Shown here in pieces: positions 1 through 11,478 of a DNA stretch of 64,000 nt (the stretch's first letter is position 1; each line of letters begins with the position of its first letter). Made by a program: the position numbers and the translations under genes. This DNA comes from Chamaecrista fasciculata (Eukaryota > Streptophyta > Magnoliopsida > Fabales > Fabaceae). The notes under the pieces are model-generated. The model searched no databases and was not told the DNA's origin. It saw only the letters and a program-made list of their open reading frames with translations. The stretch lies in NCBI GenBank assembly GCA_003254925.1, contig QANZ01007028.1, positions 131,155 to 195,154 of the forward strand, written 5' to 3'.

Positions 1-53
1 AGTGACAAATTACTGATGCTGGTTGCCGACAACTCGGCTATGAATATTTGCAG

Positions 54-1193
54 GTATAAATCTTGGAAGGATGCTTGGGGACAAATTTCTCAAACAGCAG
101 GATTGCCGGTTTAGTTCAGAGCCTTTTATAAGTCAAGTGGTTCATATTAATCAAGCAAGTAGGGCTTTTGCCATTCTAGCTAGGTACTTTTTCTTCCCAT
201 CTTTTCATTTATCAACTTCTTAACACTTCTGAACAAGTTATTAAGATTTCGATTTAAATCTTAACATCTTACGAGTTTATGATGTTATCTAGACAAATCA
301 ATTCCCTCTATTTATTAGGATCTCATTAATATCTTGTTACAAAACAAATTTGATTATGTAATATCTAGGCTAACTTCTAATCAGATTTGATTCATAACAT
401 ATCTCAATCTTATATATATGATCTTACGATCTAGTTATAAAAATTAACCTTTTCTTAAAGAAAAATAATTAAATATTACTCCAACAAGTTTAGGTGTTCT
501 GCGAAAAATTTCAAATTAAATATCACTCCAATCTTGATTTTACATAATGTTAAGTTTGTTGGGAATGTTGAATATGTTAGATTTGAATATATATATTCTT
601 CTTGATCCAAAAAAAAAACAAAACTTACAAGTTCAAGGTCCGAGTTTACATTTGAGTTTACCCCTCCTCTTTGAGTCTACTAAAACTCTCAATCTCGACA
701 ACCTTGCTTCTGAATATTTTCTTTCCTAAATGTTTTGTATAAAACTAGTTGAACCGATGACTTAGCTTTATTTTGTGAAGGACAAAATTAGCTGTTTAAA
801 TGTCTACCATGTGTAGACTTTTTTACATTTGATTTGATTGCATTTTACATACAACTTCGGCATTTTCAAATTTTACAGCGATGGGTTGTGGGATGTCATC
901 AGCATGAAGAAGGCAATTCAGCTAGTGCTTCAGGTTTATATGTTTTTCAGAATATAGTGTTTCAAAACACTGTTTGTTTTGCTGCTTTTCCCACTAATCT
1001 GATCTAACGGTTTCTTTATCATTTGACTGCACAGGCGAGAGAAAGATACTCCTCAGCTGAAGAGAATTCAGCGCAAAAGATTGCTAGTTTCTTGGTGAGT
1101 GAAGCTAGAACACTCAGAACAAAAGATAACACTTCTGTAATTTTCTTAGATTTTGATAACTTCGCCAGACGCTCTTGTAAAGCTGAGTCCTAG
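54..1193 (+). CDS. 3' end of a KAPP-like PP2C protein phosphatase (partial)
   Basis: Three exons can be joined in frame: 54-183, 879-933 and 1035-1193, ending at TAG. The boundaries are GT-AG (donors after 183 and 933, acceptors before 54, 879 and 1035). The first exon reads through GDKFLKQQD and SEPFISQVV. The junction at 183/879 rebuilds the PP2C motif ASDGLWDV. The last exon carries TKDNTSVIFLDFD, the conserved PP2C C-terminal Asp-Asn motif. PP2C enzymes are metal-dependent Ser/Thr phosphatases. The LGDKFLKQQD and late RTKDNTS-LDFD spacing resembles kinase-associated protein phosphatase (KAPP, the PP2C 70 type), which binds receptor kinases through an FHA domain. That domain would lie upstream of the window, so the KAPP assignment is inferred from the C-terminus only. 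A MITE lies 33 bases after the stop. Confidence 0.82.
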
Positions 1194-1225
1194 TTTGAAT
1201 TAGGAGCTTAATGTAACAACAGCGG

Positions 1226-1571
1226 CTAGGAAGCATGGACACTTCATTTTGAAGGCGTGTCGCCGTGTCAGACACGTGTCAGTGTCCGACACTCGTATGA
1301 CACCGACACGACACATATCTATAAATTTTAGAATATAAATCAATTTTTTGTAACTTTAACATGATAGGCAAGAGAAAATAATAATAAATATGACATATAT
1401 TATGAATAAAAATTGTAATTTTTAATTTTTTCATTAAAAATTATGAATATTTAATTATTTATATATATAAATATATGCCGTGTCGTGTCGCGTAATTTTG
1501 AGAGTTTGACGTGTCGCTGTGTCCGTGTCCGTGTCGTGTCCCGTGTCCGTGTCAGTGTCCATGCTTCATAG
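1226..1571. mobile_element. MITE with GTGTC-rich ends and 8-bp target duplication
   Basis: Imperfect terminal inverted repeats match at 16 of 17 bases (left CTAGGAAGCATGGACAC; right end is its complement, GTGTCCATGCTTCATAG). The element is flanked by the exact 8-base direct repeat AACAGCGG at 1218-1225 and 1572-1579. Subterminal regions are packed with GTGTC/GACAC pentamers and the middle is AT-rich. It has no coding capacity. An 8-bp duplication fits a hAT-type non-autonomous element. A degraded relative sits at 26657. Confidence 0.85.
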
Positions 1572-1579
1572 AACAGCGG

Positions 1580-2430
1580 TGATTAAAATATCATGAGAAA
1601 AATTATATTTTAGTTTTTTTGATAACACTGTTTGCTAGTTTCTTAGATTTTCTTATATAATGTTTTTTTTCCTTTTCATTATTGGAATTTGATAATTTTT
1701 CTTGCTTCTCGTCCTCAAGTTATGGAATTAAAATATCATGAGAAAAATTATATTTTAGTCTTTGACAGATAAAGTAACTTGTAATTTGTTGGCCAAAAAA
1801 AAAAACTTGTAATTTAATTTTTCAAAGATCATTATAGTTAAATTAGTTAATCAAATATGACAATTCTTGTAATGTCACTTTTATATTCAAATTTCATTTA
1901 TAATTTGATGGTTCAATTTAGATAAAAGGGTAAAATTGTTCACATTTTGATATTTTGTTATTAAGTTGTTTCACAAAAAATATAACATGTAGAGAATTTC
2001 TTTAGACAATTAATAACGTGATAATGAAACAAATCACTCTAAAAAATGTTCTTTAGTCAAATTATTTGATAAGTTTATCACTGCTTCTTAAAGATGACAG
2101 TTTCTGAATCTTTTTTATTTTTATTTTTTCTCTAATCTTATTCTTTTGGGAGAATGAGGAGTAGGCAGAGTCAATACTTCAATTTTAAGGATTTATAGAG
2201 TTATTATGTATGCAACAGTTGTAAGTGCTCTAGTTCTAAAGAGAAGTCCTTCTAAATTGTCTTTTCTTCCCCATTGTTCAATCTTATCATATTTAAATGA
2301 ATTAATTTTTTGAATCTCTTGTCAATAGTCAAATATTGTCCACTAGTTTGATAATTTTTGAGTTATTAAATTCATTTTGTGAATCAAATTTATCTCATGA
2401 GAAGTGACATATACTACAAGAAACCCAATA
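1580..2430. other. AT-rich intergenic sequence
   Basis: No gene is visible. A 30-base segment containing ATTAAAATATCATGAGAAAA occurs twice (about 1582 and 1727). A micro-insertion with a 12-base direct repeat lies at 1776-1815. Confidence 0.6.
1776..1815 (+). repeat. Micro-retroposon insertion a
   Basis: The direct repeat AACTTGTAATTT (1776-1787 and 1804-1815) flanks a 16-base insert, GTTGGCCAAAAAAAAA. Confidence 0.7.
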
Positions 2431-2439
2431 CAATGGGCC

Positions 2440-3008
2440 TATTTAAATAATACGGGTTGGCTCATCCGGGCTAGAATATTTGGTGAGTCAGGATTTTGCC
2501 AACCCAGCTCACCAGCTTGGTGAGCCGGGTTGGCTCACTTAACTCACTAATTTTTATTTTTTTTATTTTTACTTCAAACTTCAAAGTATATTTTATTTTT
2601 GCAACTTGTTTTTTTTTACATCCATGATACATTAAAACAACATATATGAAATGTTTTTATTGTTTTAATTAAATTAATAAGTATAAAAAATGAGTGTGAA
2701 ATGTGAAATTTAAAAGTGAGTGAGTGTGAGTTAGTAAATTTATTGTTTTTATTTTTAAATTTTATAATATTTTTTATATGGTGGGTTGGTGAGCTAACTC
2801 ACCNTAAATTTTATAATTCTTTTTATATGGTGGGTTGGTGAGCTAACCCACCAACTCACCGGGTTAGCTCACCATAGCCCGCGAGTCAGGTGAGCCAACT
2901 CACGCGGGTTAAAATTATTGGTGAGCCAAAATTACATCAACCTGGCTCACCATTTTTGTGGGTTAAACGGGTCCAACCCACGGGTTGGAACCCGTTTTGA
3001 CAGCTCTA
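2440..3008. mobile_element. Non-autonomous element rich in GGTTGGCTCACC repeats
   Basis: Both ends carry repeated, mutually complementary versions of a GGGTTGGCTCACC / GGTGAGCCAACCC motif. The right end terminates in TTGACAGCTCTA, a terminus typical of plant hAT-derived MITEs (TAGAGCTGTCAA on the other strand). The left end lacks this terminus, so it is probably truncated. The N at 2803 sits between two near-copies of a roughly 45-base segment. Confidence 0.55.
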
Positions 3009-3599
3009 AACTCTCATGTATAGGATGAATTTCAAATTGGTTCTTTATATATTATTTATTTTAAATTGGTCTTACATGTTTTCATAATTTTTTAAATTAG
3101 TCTCAAACCTACCTACATGATTTGACTTCATTTGCTAACCTTCCTAATTGGGTTAAAAAAAACTCTTCCAAGAGTTAACACATAGTTTTGAAATCGTCGC
3201 ATTCGTTTGGACTTGAAATGAGAAAGATATGATCAACTTCGCTTATTTGATAGTAAAACCAATTTCCCACTTTCGAAATTCGATTTAACTCTGTTTGTTA
3301 ACAGTTATAAAGTACTGGTCAAAAGTATGGATGACAATTTGGATGGATATGGATATGGTGGATACCCGTCCGAATCCATCCATAAAAAATATCTGATATG
3401 GTACGGGTAGTGACAAATTAAAAATTATCAAATATCGAATTGATACAAATATTACTTCTACAACCACATTATTAAATATCTGATATGGACGGATTTGTCA
3501 TTAGGTTCCTACAATCACATGTTTCTACATTATTTCTTGTTGGATTTTGTGGGTCAAATATCCGCTCATGTGAGAGTCTAATTGGATTATGGGTTGATC

Positions 3600-3720
3600 C
3601 ATTAGAATGTAAGTTATTTTACATAAGTCCCACATCAGATAGTTTAGTTTTGGGAGCTCTTCCATTCTCCTATAAATATGAGTGTTTCCCCATTATTCAA
3701 GTTGTCAGTTGATTCCATGT
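3600..3720 (+). promoter_or_regulatory. Promoter-like block: USE-like motif plus TATA box
   Basis: AGTCCCACATCAG at about 3629 resembles the plant snRNA upstream sequence element (RTCCCACATCG). It is followed about 35 bases later by a TATA box (CTATAAATATGAG). No snRNA body follows. The surrounding 3540-3900 stretch, which begins TGTTGGATT and continues with LTR-leader-like sequence, fits a decayed LTR equally well. Confidence 0.35.
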
Positions 3721-4440
3721 GCTGGAGAAGGAGCTTTAATATTGAGAGAACCCATATAATAATATTTATTCTCTCTCTTAGAGTTGTTCTTCTGTGATCA
3801 GTTGTGGAAATATGACTATACCTCTAGTAGGATGAGGAGATCAACGTTTGGATATCAGTGTTGGTGGAGTAGAGGTACTAGCAAGATCTATAATATTAGC
3901 GATGGCGTCCAGATTAGTAAGTTCTTCATTGTGTTTTCAATACTTGCCTGAATTTATAATTATGGTTTGCGTTTTGAAAAGCTTTATAGTTTTAAAATTC
4001 ATGATATGGTAGTGGATATCTTTTTAAAAATATAACGTAAATGTTGAGTATCTAAATTAATTTATTTAGGTCAAACATTATTTTGGTCAAACTTTTGTTT
4101 TTAACTATTATGATATATTAATTAGTTTTGTATGTCCCAATGAGCATGTAAATTTCTTTTTATAAAGTTTGAAGTTATTAAGAATATTAATTATATAAAA
4201 GAATCTTTATAATTTTTTTTAAATAATTAAAAATGAAATATGAAAAATGGTGGGAGGAAATGATCAATAAACTTTAGGTAAAATAGAAAAAATTATGGAA
4301 GAGATTATGAGAATAGGGAGAAAGTTGAAGGTTTATAACTTTATATAGATATTTTTTTTATTTATGGTGTTTATTTATATTGTTTATATTAAATTATTTA
4401 TGATTTTGGGATAAGTTTATGAGGGAACTTGTTGTATCAA

Positions 4441-4565
4441 GTAATAAGTTAGGTGGCATGATCTCCATGATACAAATAATTGAATTGTGAGAAATAATGA
4501 AAAAAAAAAGAGAGTAGTTTTATGAACCAATCAAACAATGAAGATCATGCCACCTCACTTATTAC
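4441..4565. repeat. 24-bp inverted repeat beside the LINE remnant
   Basis: Arms 4441-4464 and 4542-4565 (GTAATAAGT-AGGTGGCATGATCT and its complement) match at 23 of 24 bases around a 77-base loop. The right arm directly abuts the T-rich end of the LINE remnant. It may be a small MITE or hairpin. Confidence 0.55.
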
Positions 4566-5905
4566 ATTTTTTTATATATAAAAAACGATGAATCACAGTA
4601 CAAAGAAAGTGACTACGAATCATGATCATAGACGTCCCCAGACAGACTATCAACGATGGGATCGTTTGGATTATGAATCGAAGAAGCAATGAGATGAGGA
4701 GAATTAAAATAATTAGCACTACTAAAAGACAACCTACCATTAGGAATTTGAACCTGACTATAAGCAGAAACATAAGACTCAACAGAAACTAAAATGGACC
4801 TAATTACCATCGACGGGAGGACTTTGGCACCTTTTCAGACAATATCATTCCTTCACATCTAAATCCTATCAAGACCAACCAAAATGGTGACCCACGATAT
4901 ATCAAACTTGTCCCTGTCTTTTCTCCAACGCCGAATCCATCCAAGGAGCCACTACTGAAAATGCCCACCCTGAACCTCGCTCCTAACGGCGAACGGTAGA
5001 TCGAACTAGACGGCTCTGGCAAAGCTACAACGCAAAAACGTATGCGAGATCGAATCATCCATGTCACCACAGAAAGGGCAGACAATGTCACAATGAAGAT
5101 AATGCCTGTTAAGGTTGGCGAAAGTCGGAATGGCATTGTTGTAAATCTTCCAGACATTGAGAAGAATCCTCGGCGAGACCTTAGACTTCCAGAAGTCCTT
5201 CCACGGAAAGGTGATAGTAGAGATATTACCATTACCTGGATGACCCACTCAGCGAAGCAGCTCAAAACCAGCTGTAGCGGTGTACGCCCCAGTGGTAACA
5301 GGAGTCCAAACCTAAGTGTCAGGCATATGGCGAATCGGACCAGCGGTATTAAGAATGGTAGTGGCATCAGACCCGGAGCAGACCCGATTGATTTTATCGA
5401 CATCCCAGGAATAGGAGGTATGATCAATCAAATCATTGACGAGGACACCAGAGGGGGTGCTAAAGATGTGACCACTCCAAAATCTGCTTCTAACATCAAC
5501 TCTATCGCCCCTGCCCAGCTCCCATTTGAGGTGATCTGTGATGATGGAGGCACTGTCCTTTATCCCTTTCCAAAAATAGAGGCCGAGGTGCACGACTTGA
5601 AGTCAAAGTCAGAGAAAGGAGTAATGTACTTGTTATGAACCCATTGGGCAACCATAGACTGCGGATTATCCAGAATTCTCCATGTGTGTTTAGCAAGGAG
5701 CGCCCTTTTCACAATACCAGCATCTCGTAGACCAAGCCTACCATCATTCTTCTTTTTGAAAATCACATCCCGGCTAAAAAGATGGATCCGCTTCTTGTCT
5801 CCATTGAACCCTAGAAGAATTCTTTTTTTTTTTTTAAAATTTCTCAGTGACAGTTGCATCATAAACTTACTCATAATTTTGGGGATGAACAACAACATCA
5901 CAAAG
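4566..5905 (-). pseudogene. 5'-truncated LINE (non-LTR retrotransposon) remnant
   Basis: Reading leftwards, broken frames encode the 3' part of a plant LINE reverse transcriptase polyprotein. 5901-5560 has the post-RT region with KRIHLFSRDVIF, GRLGLRDAGI and NKALLAKHTWRI-like text. 5593-5312 contains FWSG and GDRVDVRSRFWSG-like text. 5248-5006 has the zf-RVT zinc-binding domain (FWKSKVSPRILLNVWK, CPFCGDMDDSISHTFLRC). Frames change at least twice, so it is dead. The catalytic RT core is absent, as expected from 5' truncation. The T-rich stretch at 4568-4583 (+ strand) is where the A tail would be. Confidence 0.75.
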
Positions 5906-5909
5906 ACAT

Positions 5910-7060
5910 AACATTAAGAGCAATTCCTTAAATAAGAGTTTTGTAATTAATAAATAAGAAAATAAATTACTCAAACAAAGTGAGGATATAGAGAAACTCA
6001 CATTAGATATTAATCAACATAAGGAGTCCATTGTATTTTATTATATTTATTGAGTTTAATTGCATGATTTTAGCCTAGAATATAGTAATTTAATCAAAAT
6101 AAATCAATCATGTAAAATAATTGAAACAAACTTTCAAATGATCTATTGCAACAGTTTCACTCAACTCACCAATATTTGTATAGTATAAAAAAAAATTAAA
6201 GAAAAAAAAACAAACTAACTTAAAAAATTAAGAGTAGTGGAAAGTTGGTGGGAAATTAATTAACTCCTTACTATCTTTAGATGCTTTTTTTATATACTAC
6301 AACTATAGAAAAATTAGAATATAATGTTACAGTATTTATCATAAGATAAAAAACTATAAAGAAGAATATTTAAGAAAAACTTTAATATTTTCCTATTGAA
6401 AGTGCTTTCTACTAAGAAAGACATCTGTGAAGGGGTGATCTTTCTAATGTTTAACAACTGGTCAGCATCAAATAATGATAAGATGAGCTGAAGGTGTATT
6501 TTATAACTATTGACCATATCTTTGTGTTTATAAAATTAATTAATAAATAAGATATTACTTCAAATAATTTTATAATTTATCTATAATTTTAAACTTTTTA
6601 AAAAATACTTGCATGCCTTTAAATTTGTTTGAAGTTTGAACAAGATAAACTTAACAGAAAAGTATTTTTGAGAATAATTAAATTACTCAAATATAAAATT
6701 CTTTGTTTGGATAAAATTTTTTGGTAATTCAGATTTTGCAATAATTTTATGAGGTGTTTTGTTTTTGGAATTTAAAACTTCACCAATCACCTATATAGAT
6801 GGAAGTTGAAAAGAAAGAAATTTAGNGATTTCAAAACAGCCCTCCAATATTTGGCAAGCATATTTCTTATGCCAAAGAACTTGTTAAACCCAAGTTTTTG
6901 AAATTCAAAATATTTTCTATACCTGATTTAAAATTTAGAAGGTCTTAATATAATCTAACATTTTATTTATTTATTTTAAGATTTCACTATAAAATAGTTT
7001 TTTATTTTTTATTTTTATTATTTTTACTTTAAAACTTCTCTAATGTGACAAAAGATTATA
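5910..7060. other. AT-rich intergenic sequence, no gene seen
   Basis: Long A/T runs, one N at 6826, no credible ORF and no clear terminal repeats. Confidence 0.5.
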
Positions 7061-7067
7061 TTATTTA

Positions 7068-8307
7068 AGCTAAATTGCGAATTTGGTCACTTCATGTCCT
7101 AAATCAGTCCTATAACTTTTTTTGTCTCGAATTTGGTCTTGTATCTTTGCTTCAGGTCCCAAATCAGTCCTACATCTTTTCTTGTCTCAGTTTTGGTCCC
7201 ATATGTTTTGAAAATCTCTCACCGTTAGTCCTCTGTCCATTTTAAATTGCAGTTTAATCCTGAAAACTTCAAGTCCCTTTCACTTTAGTCCCTAACTATC
7301 AAAATAAAAGTGAAAGAGCATCCCTGAAGATTCTCAAACCTTACATCTTGGTCCCTTATCCATGAATTCTTCATGAAATGGAATAGAAATTCAAAAACAA
7401 CACAAATTAAAGCAAATGATAGATGGACCAAAACTGAAAACGCAAAAAAATTTAAAGCCCACCGGAAAACGCCCTAAACTCGTTGGAAAACATACTGAAA
7501 TCGCCGAGAAACTCAAAAACTCATCAAAAAATCCCAATCCTTACTAAAATTTCACTCAAATAATCGCTCTCAAATGCTTTAAGAAAGAATTGTCGAAAAT
7601 CTAAACTTTTGAGGAGGAAGGTGATAGAAGAAAGTTTGGATTTTTGAAAAGTGGTGGAATGAGTATGGACGGCCCCCTTTCCAAAGTGAAGATTTCCTAC
7701 TAAAAATAGGTCAAATTTCAAGTGGATTTTAAGCTGGATCGGGTCAAGAAAGCAATGGAAACGAGTTTGGATCAAATAAAACGCACAACAGAATTTGCAT
7801 GCTTCGCCAGATCATTGCCAGATGCACATCTGGCGAAGGTATTTTGATAACATTTTTTTTATCCCAAGTTAATCCTCTTTGTTCTCTGATTTCTTCCATG
7901 TGATTCCCGTGAGATTTAACTCTATCAAACCTACCATTACAACATAAAAATGTGTAATATCTCAAGCCACAAAGATGAATCACAAATCAATAATTAAAAC
8001 TCTAGAAAACTACACTTTAAGATGATAAAAGAGCTAAATTGCAATTGTGAACTACACACTCTATTTATCATAGCTAGAGACTAGAAACACTCAATCAAGC
8101 TCACAAAACATTACAAAACACTATGAAAAGCCTCTAGATAACATAGTGTGAATTGGTTCGATCAAGGACCAAAACGAAATGAAAAAAACTTGAGGGACCA
8201 AAATGAAACCTTGTCCAAACATGAGGGACCAAAACAGAATGAAAAAAACTTGAGGGACTGAAACATAACTTTGAGCAAACATGAGGGACCAAAATAGGAC
8301 TTTGGCC
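7068..8307. mobile_element. Non-autonomous element with degenerate GGTCC-type repeated ends
   Basis: The left end runs AGCTAAATTG and then repeated AATTTGGTC/CAGTCCTA units. The right end holds four or more units of roughly GAGGGACCAAAA and finishes CAAAATAGGACTTTGGCC. The same termini occur at 39772-40461 in the opposite orientation, so this is a repeat family. ORFs at 8121-8325 are translations of the repeat units, not genes. Confidence 0.6.
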
Positions 8308-8309
8308 AT

Positions 8310-9058
8310 TAAAATTTGTCAACAAATGTAAATTTGATAAGTTGATAATTTTTTTTTAAATTCATGATTTGATATGCTGATTTTTAAATTAATGCAATTT
8401 TTATAATCTTATCAAATTGCAATTTTTTTAATGTGATATTGTGATGTAATAATAAAGTGTTACCTTAAATATAGGATCATGATATAGGAAATGTTAATAT
8501 CTAATTTCAATTTTTCAAGATACTATAATATATAAGATTACAAAAAATAAAGATATAATCATGATATACTCAACCTACTCTAAATCTTTGGTAAAAAAAA
8601 ACCTACTCTAATTCTTAAAATAACTTGTCATATCCCAAATAATTTTTTTTATTATTAAGATTCNCCAAATAATTTTTTTTTATTATTAAGATTCAAATTC
8701 TTAATCTCTATCTATTATCTAAACTAACTATTTCAAATGCTAGAAATTAAAATCGTAATAATAGTAATGCAGAAGTACAGATTTCTTTTGTGATAAGAAA
8801 AGCTGAACAATTAATTTCTTAACAATTTGGAAAAATATTTTTTTAGTAAAAATAAATTTTAATAATTATAAAAAAACATAGATTGATAGATGAAAACTCC
8901 ACGGACACTTTTTACCTTCCTCGTTCAATGCTTTACCAAACTCATCTTCTTTTCCTTTCTCTTTTTCTCTTTATCTTCTTCACCCTTCACCTATAATCCT
9001 ATATCATATCTTCTCTCATTTCTTTCTCCTTCTTCATATTCTCCTCACACATAAAAAA
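8310..9058. other. Upstream region of the GATA gene
   Basis: AT-rich to about 8900, then a pyrimidine-rich leader (8911-9055, CTTTCTC and CTTCTT runs) typical of a plant 5' UTR. The single N at 8664 lies between two copies of CCAAATAATTTTTTTT. Confidence 0.5.
8572..8611 (+). repeat. Micro-retroposon insertion b
   Basis: The direct repeat AACCTACTCTAA (8572-8583 and 8600-8611) flanks the 16-base insert ATCTTTGGTAAAAAAA. Confidence 0.65.
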
Positions 9059-9966
9059 ATGGGGTGTGAGAAAGACACCTCCTTCAAATTCAGCCCCCAA
9101 TCCTTCTCTGTGGAGGACTTCCTTGACCTCTCTCATGAAGAAGAACATGAAGAAGAAGATGATGAACAAGAAATACAACATAACGATGGCTCTGTTTCTC
9201 TGTCCCACCATGAAAGCCATGATTTTTCCGTCAACTCCGACTTCATCTCCGGCGAACTCACCGTTCCGGTACTTCCTCTTTTATTTCCCACCAAACCCGT
9301 GGTTTTTCAGCTTTCCGTTTTCTTGTTATTGATGAAAGTTTCGATTTTTAGGTGGATGATGAAGCACACCTAGATTGGTTGTCTCGTTTCGTAGAGGATT
9401 CATACTCGGAGTTTCCTGCTGATTATTTCGCCGGAGCTTCACCGGAGAAACCCAGCTCAAACGGGGCTGAACCCGAAACCCCTGTTTGTTTGAAAGCTCC
9501 GGTTCCGGCCAAGGCCAGAAGCAAACGCACCCGAACTGGCGTTCCGATTTGGCCTATGGGCTCTTCTTCATTTGCCGACTTATCGTCGTCTTCTCCTTCG
9601 TGCCTGATTTACCCCAAAGTTACGCAATATTTTGAGCGGACTAACTTGGAGACAAAACCACCGGCGACCAAAAGACTCAAGAGAAAGTCGTCGGAAGCGA
9701 CGGGAGGAGGGGCGCGACGGTGCAGCCATTGTGGTGTGCAGAAGACACCACAGTGGCGGGCGGGTCCACTAGGAGCAAAAACTCTGTGCAACGCTTGCGG
9801 TGTCCGATACAAATCGGGTCGGCTTTTACCCGAATACAGACCCGCTTGTAGTCCGTCATTCTCTAACGAATTGCACTCTAATCACCACCGTAAAGTGCTG
9901 GAGATGCGCCGGAAGAAGGAAGTGGTTGGCGGAATCGGGTCGGGTTTGGACCCAAATTTTGATTAG
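9059..9966 (+). CDS. Class-A GATA zinc-finger transcription factor
   Basis: Two exons, 9059-9268 and 9352-9966, encode 274 residues; the intron is phase 0 with GT...TTTTTAG. The N-terminus is acidic and Ser-rich, with a SVEDFLDLS motif. Exon 2 begins with [16 protein letters not shown], the conserved region of subfamily-I plant GATA factors. A single C-X2-C-X18-C-X2-C finger (Cys 194, 197, 216, 219) contains [19 protein letters not shown], followed by the basic [15 protein letters not shown] tail. This is a nuclear DNA-binding protein recognising WGATAR sites; targets cannot be inferred. The ATG at 9059 follows a pyrimidine-rich leader and is the only start giving the family's N-terminal motif. 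No broken frame is seen. Confidence 0.93.
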
Positions 9967-9969
9967 CGT

Positions 9970-10723
9970 AAAAGAAAAAAAACAGGGAAGGTAAACAGTC
10001 GGGTTGGGTCGGGTCGTTGATATATATAGTTGTAGGTAGATGTTGGTTTTTTTTTTTTTTAACTGATTTCGACTTGTACTCATTAATCAGTATTGTTCTT
10101 ATTTTTTTTCTTTTCTTGAAAAAGTAATTTTTTTCTAATTTAGGAGTAAGATGCATTAATAGAGGGAGAATGGGACGTGTGATTTGGAATTGGCAACCGT
10201 TGGAAACCACGACGTTACTCAAAGGCCATATATATTTGTTTGGATGGGGTCAAATTCTCTATTATCTATCTTTATGAAAAAGAGAAAAAAAAAGGAAAAG
10301 AAATCCTACACACTCTAACCTAAATTATATGTTGAAGAGATTGGGAAATAGGTAAAATAGTTAGAGTGGAAGGAAAAGAGGGAAAATAGAAAGATAGGAT
10401 AGGATTAGGATATGCTTCCGAATAGAGAAGGCAAGAAAAAGTGATTTGGGTAAGAGAGAGCCTTATTTGGATCACTATGTCTTTTTCTTTATTTGGATCA
10501 TTACTTCATAGGTAACTTTGATTCATTTGGTGCCATTTCAAAATTTCATATTCAATGCTGCCATTACTTCTCTTGCGCCCAATCAAAATTTCCTCTTTTT
10601 TTGTGTTACAAAATTCTTTCTTTTATTCTTTTAAAAAATGAAATTGTTCTTCTTTTTCCTTTTAATTTATACTCAAACTTTAATTTGAGGAAAAAAAATT
10701 AGAAAGATATTTTATATAATTGT
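9970..10723. other. 3' flank of the GATA gene
   Basis: T-rich 3' UTR-like sequence, then unremarkable AT-rich DNA up to the LTR. No gene seen. Confidence 0.5.
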
Positions 10724-11321
10724 TGATACATCACTATTTGGGCGTACGTCTAGGCCTTCGCTCCAAGCCTCCCCTCCCCAAAACCCTTCGAGGCGCATTC
10801 GAATCGTTCGAATGCCCCTCTGCACTTTTAGGGGCGGCCGTGATATATCCGGGATCATGGCGCTCGCCTCCATGATAACACGCAATTACCCACGATTGCC
10901 CTGCTCCGCAATCCTCGCTAAATGGGATCGTGGGTCGCGGACTTAGTCATCTCCATTCTCCAGTCTTCTGGCGCCCGCCCCGTAGCACATCGCGCAATCA
11001 CCCACGATTGCCTTGCTCCACAAATCTCGGTCTCCACCACTCTCGCTGGTGGAGATCCTGCCTGACTACGTGGTGCACCCCGCGCGCTGGCCACCACTCT
11101 CCCCCTGCTTTATAAATAGAGCTCAACCCAGCAGACAAATGTTAGCTACTTCTCACCATTCAGAATTCTCTTGCTCTCACATCTCCCATATTCTAACTTG
11201 AGCGTCGGAGTATTCTTCGCAGGGCCCCCTGTGAAGTTCTTGCAGGTACTTGGACGATCAACTTGCTCTTGCAGCCCTCACTTGTTGAACTAGGTAATCC
11301 TGACCTTTATTTAGTTTATCA
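10724..11321 (+). repeat. 5' LTR of the gypsy element
   Basis: Starts TGATACATC and ends at TTTATCA, just before the primer-binding region. It has a TATA box (TATAAATAG) at 11111. The U3/TATA layout matches the solo LTR at 52476 (TATA about 390-400 bases from the start in each). The GC-rich U3 contains repeated ACCCACGATTGCC units. Confidence 0.85.
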
Positions 11322-11340
11322 TTGGTGCCTCTGTGGGGAG
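11322..11340 (+). other. Probable primer-binding site
   Basis: TTGGTGCCTCTGTGGGGAG directly follows the 5' LTR, at the position and with the TGG-start of a tRNA primer-binding site. I do not assign the tRNA. Confidence 0.6.
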
Positions 11341-11478
11341 CCCACGCCGTGTGTTCATCAACATGTGCTCCTCACCATCTTTTCCATACGTGGGCCCTCG
11401 TGCTCGCCTTTCTTGCTTTTTATCAAAAGCTAACTCACCGACGTTTATCTTGTTGAACTAGGTGAACCATATCTTGCT

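Noticed and set aside
4804-5427. 207-residue minus-strand frame
   Set aside because: Out-of-frame shadow of the LINE remnant, with Leu/Ser/Arg-rich random composition.
5042-5638. 198-residue plus-strand frame
   Set aside because: It is the complement of the LINE zf-RVT region; the minus-strand reading shows the real domain motifs.
8121-8325. Two minus-strand frames with repeated FWSLMF / LVPHV words
   Set aside because: They translate tandem GAGGGACCAAAA units at the end of a transposable element.
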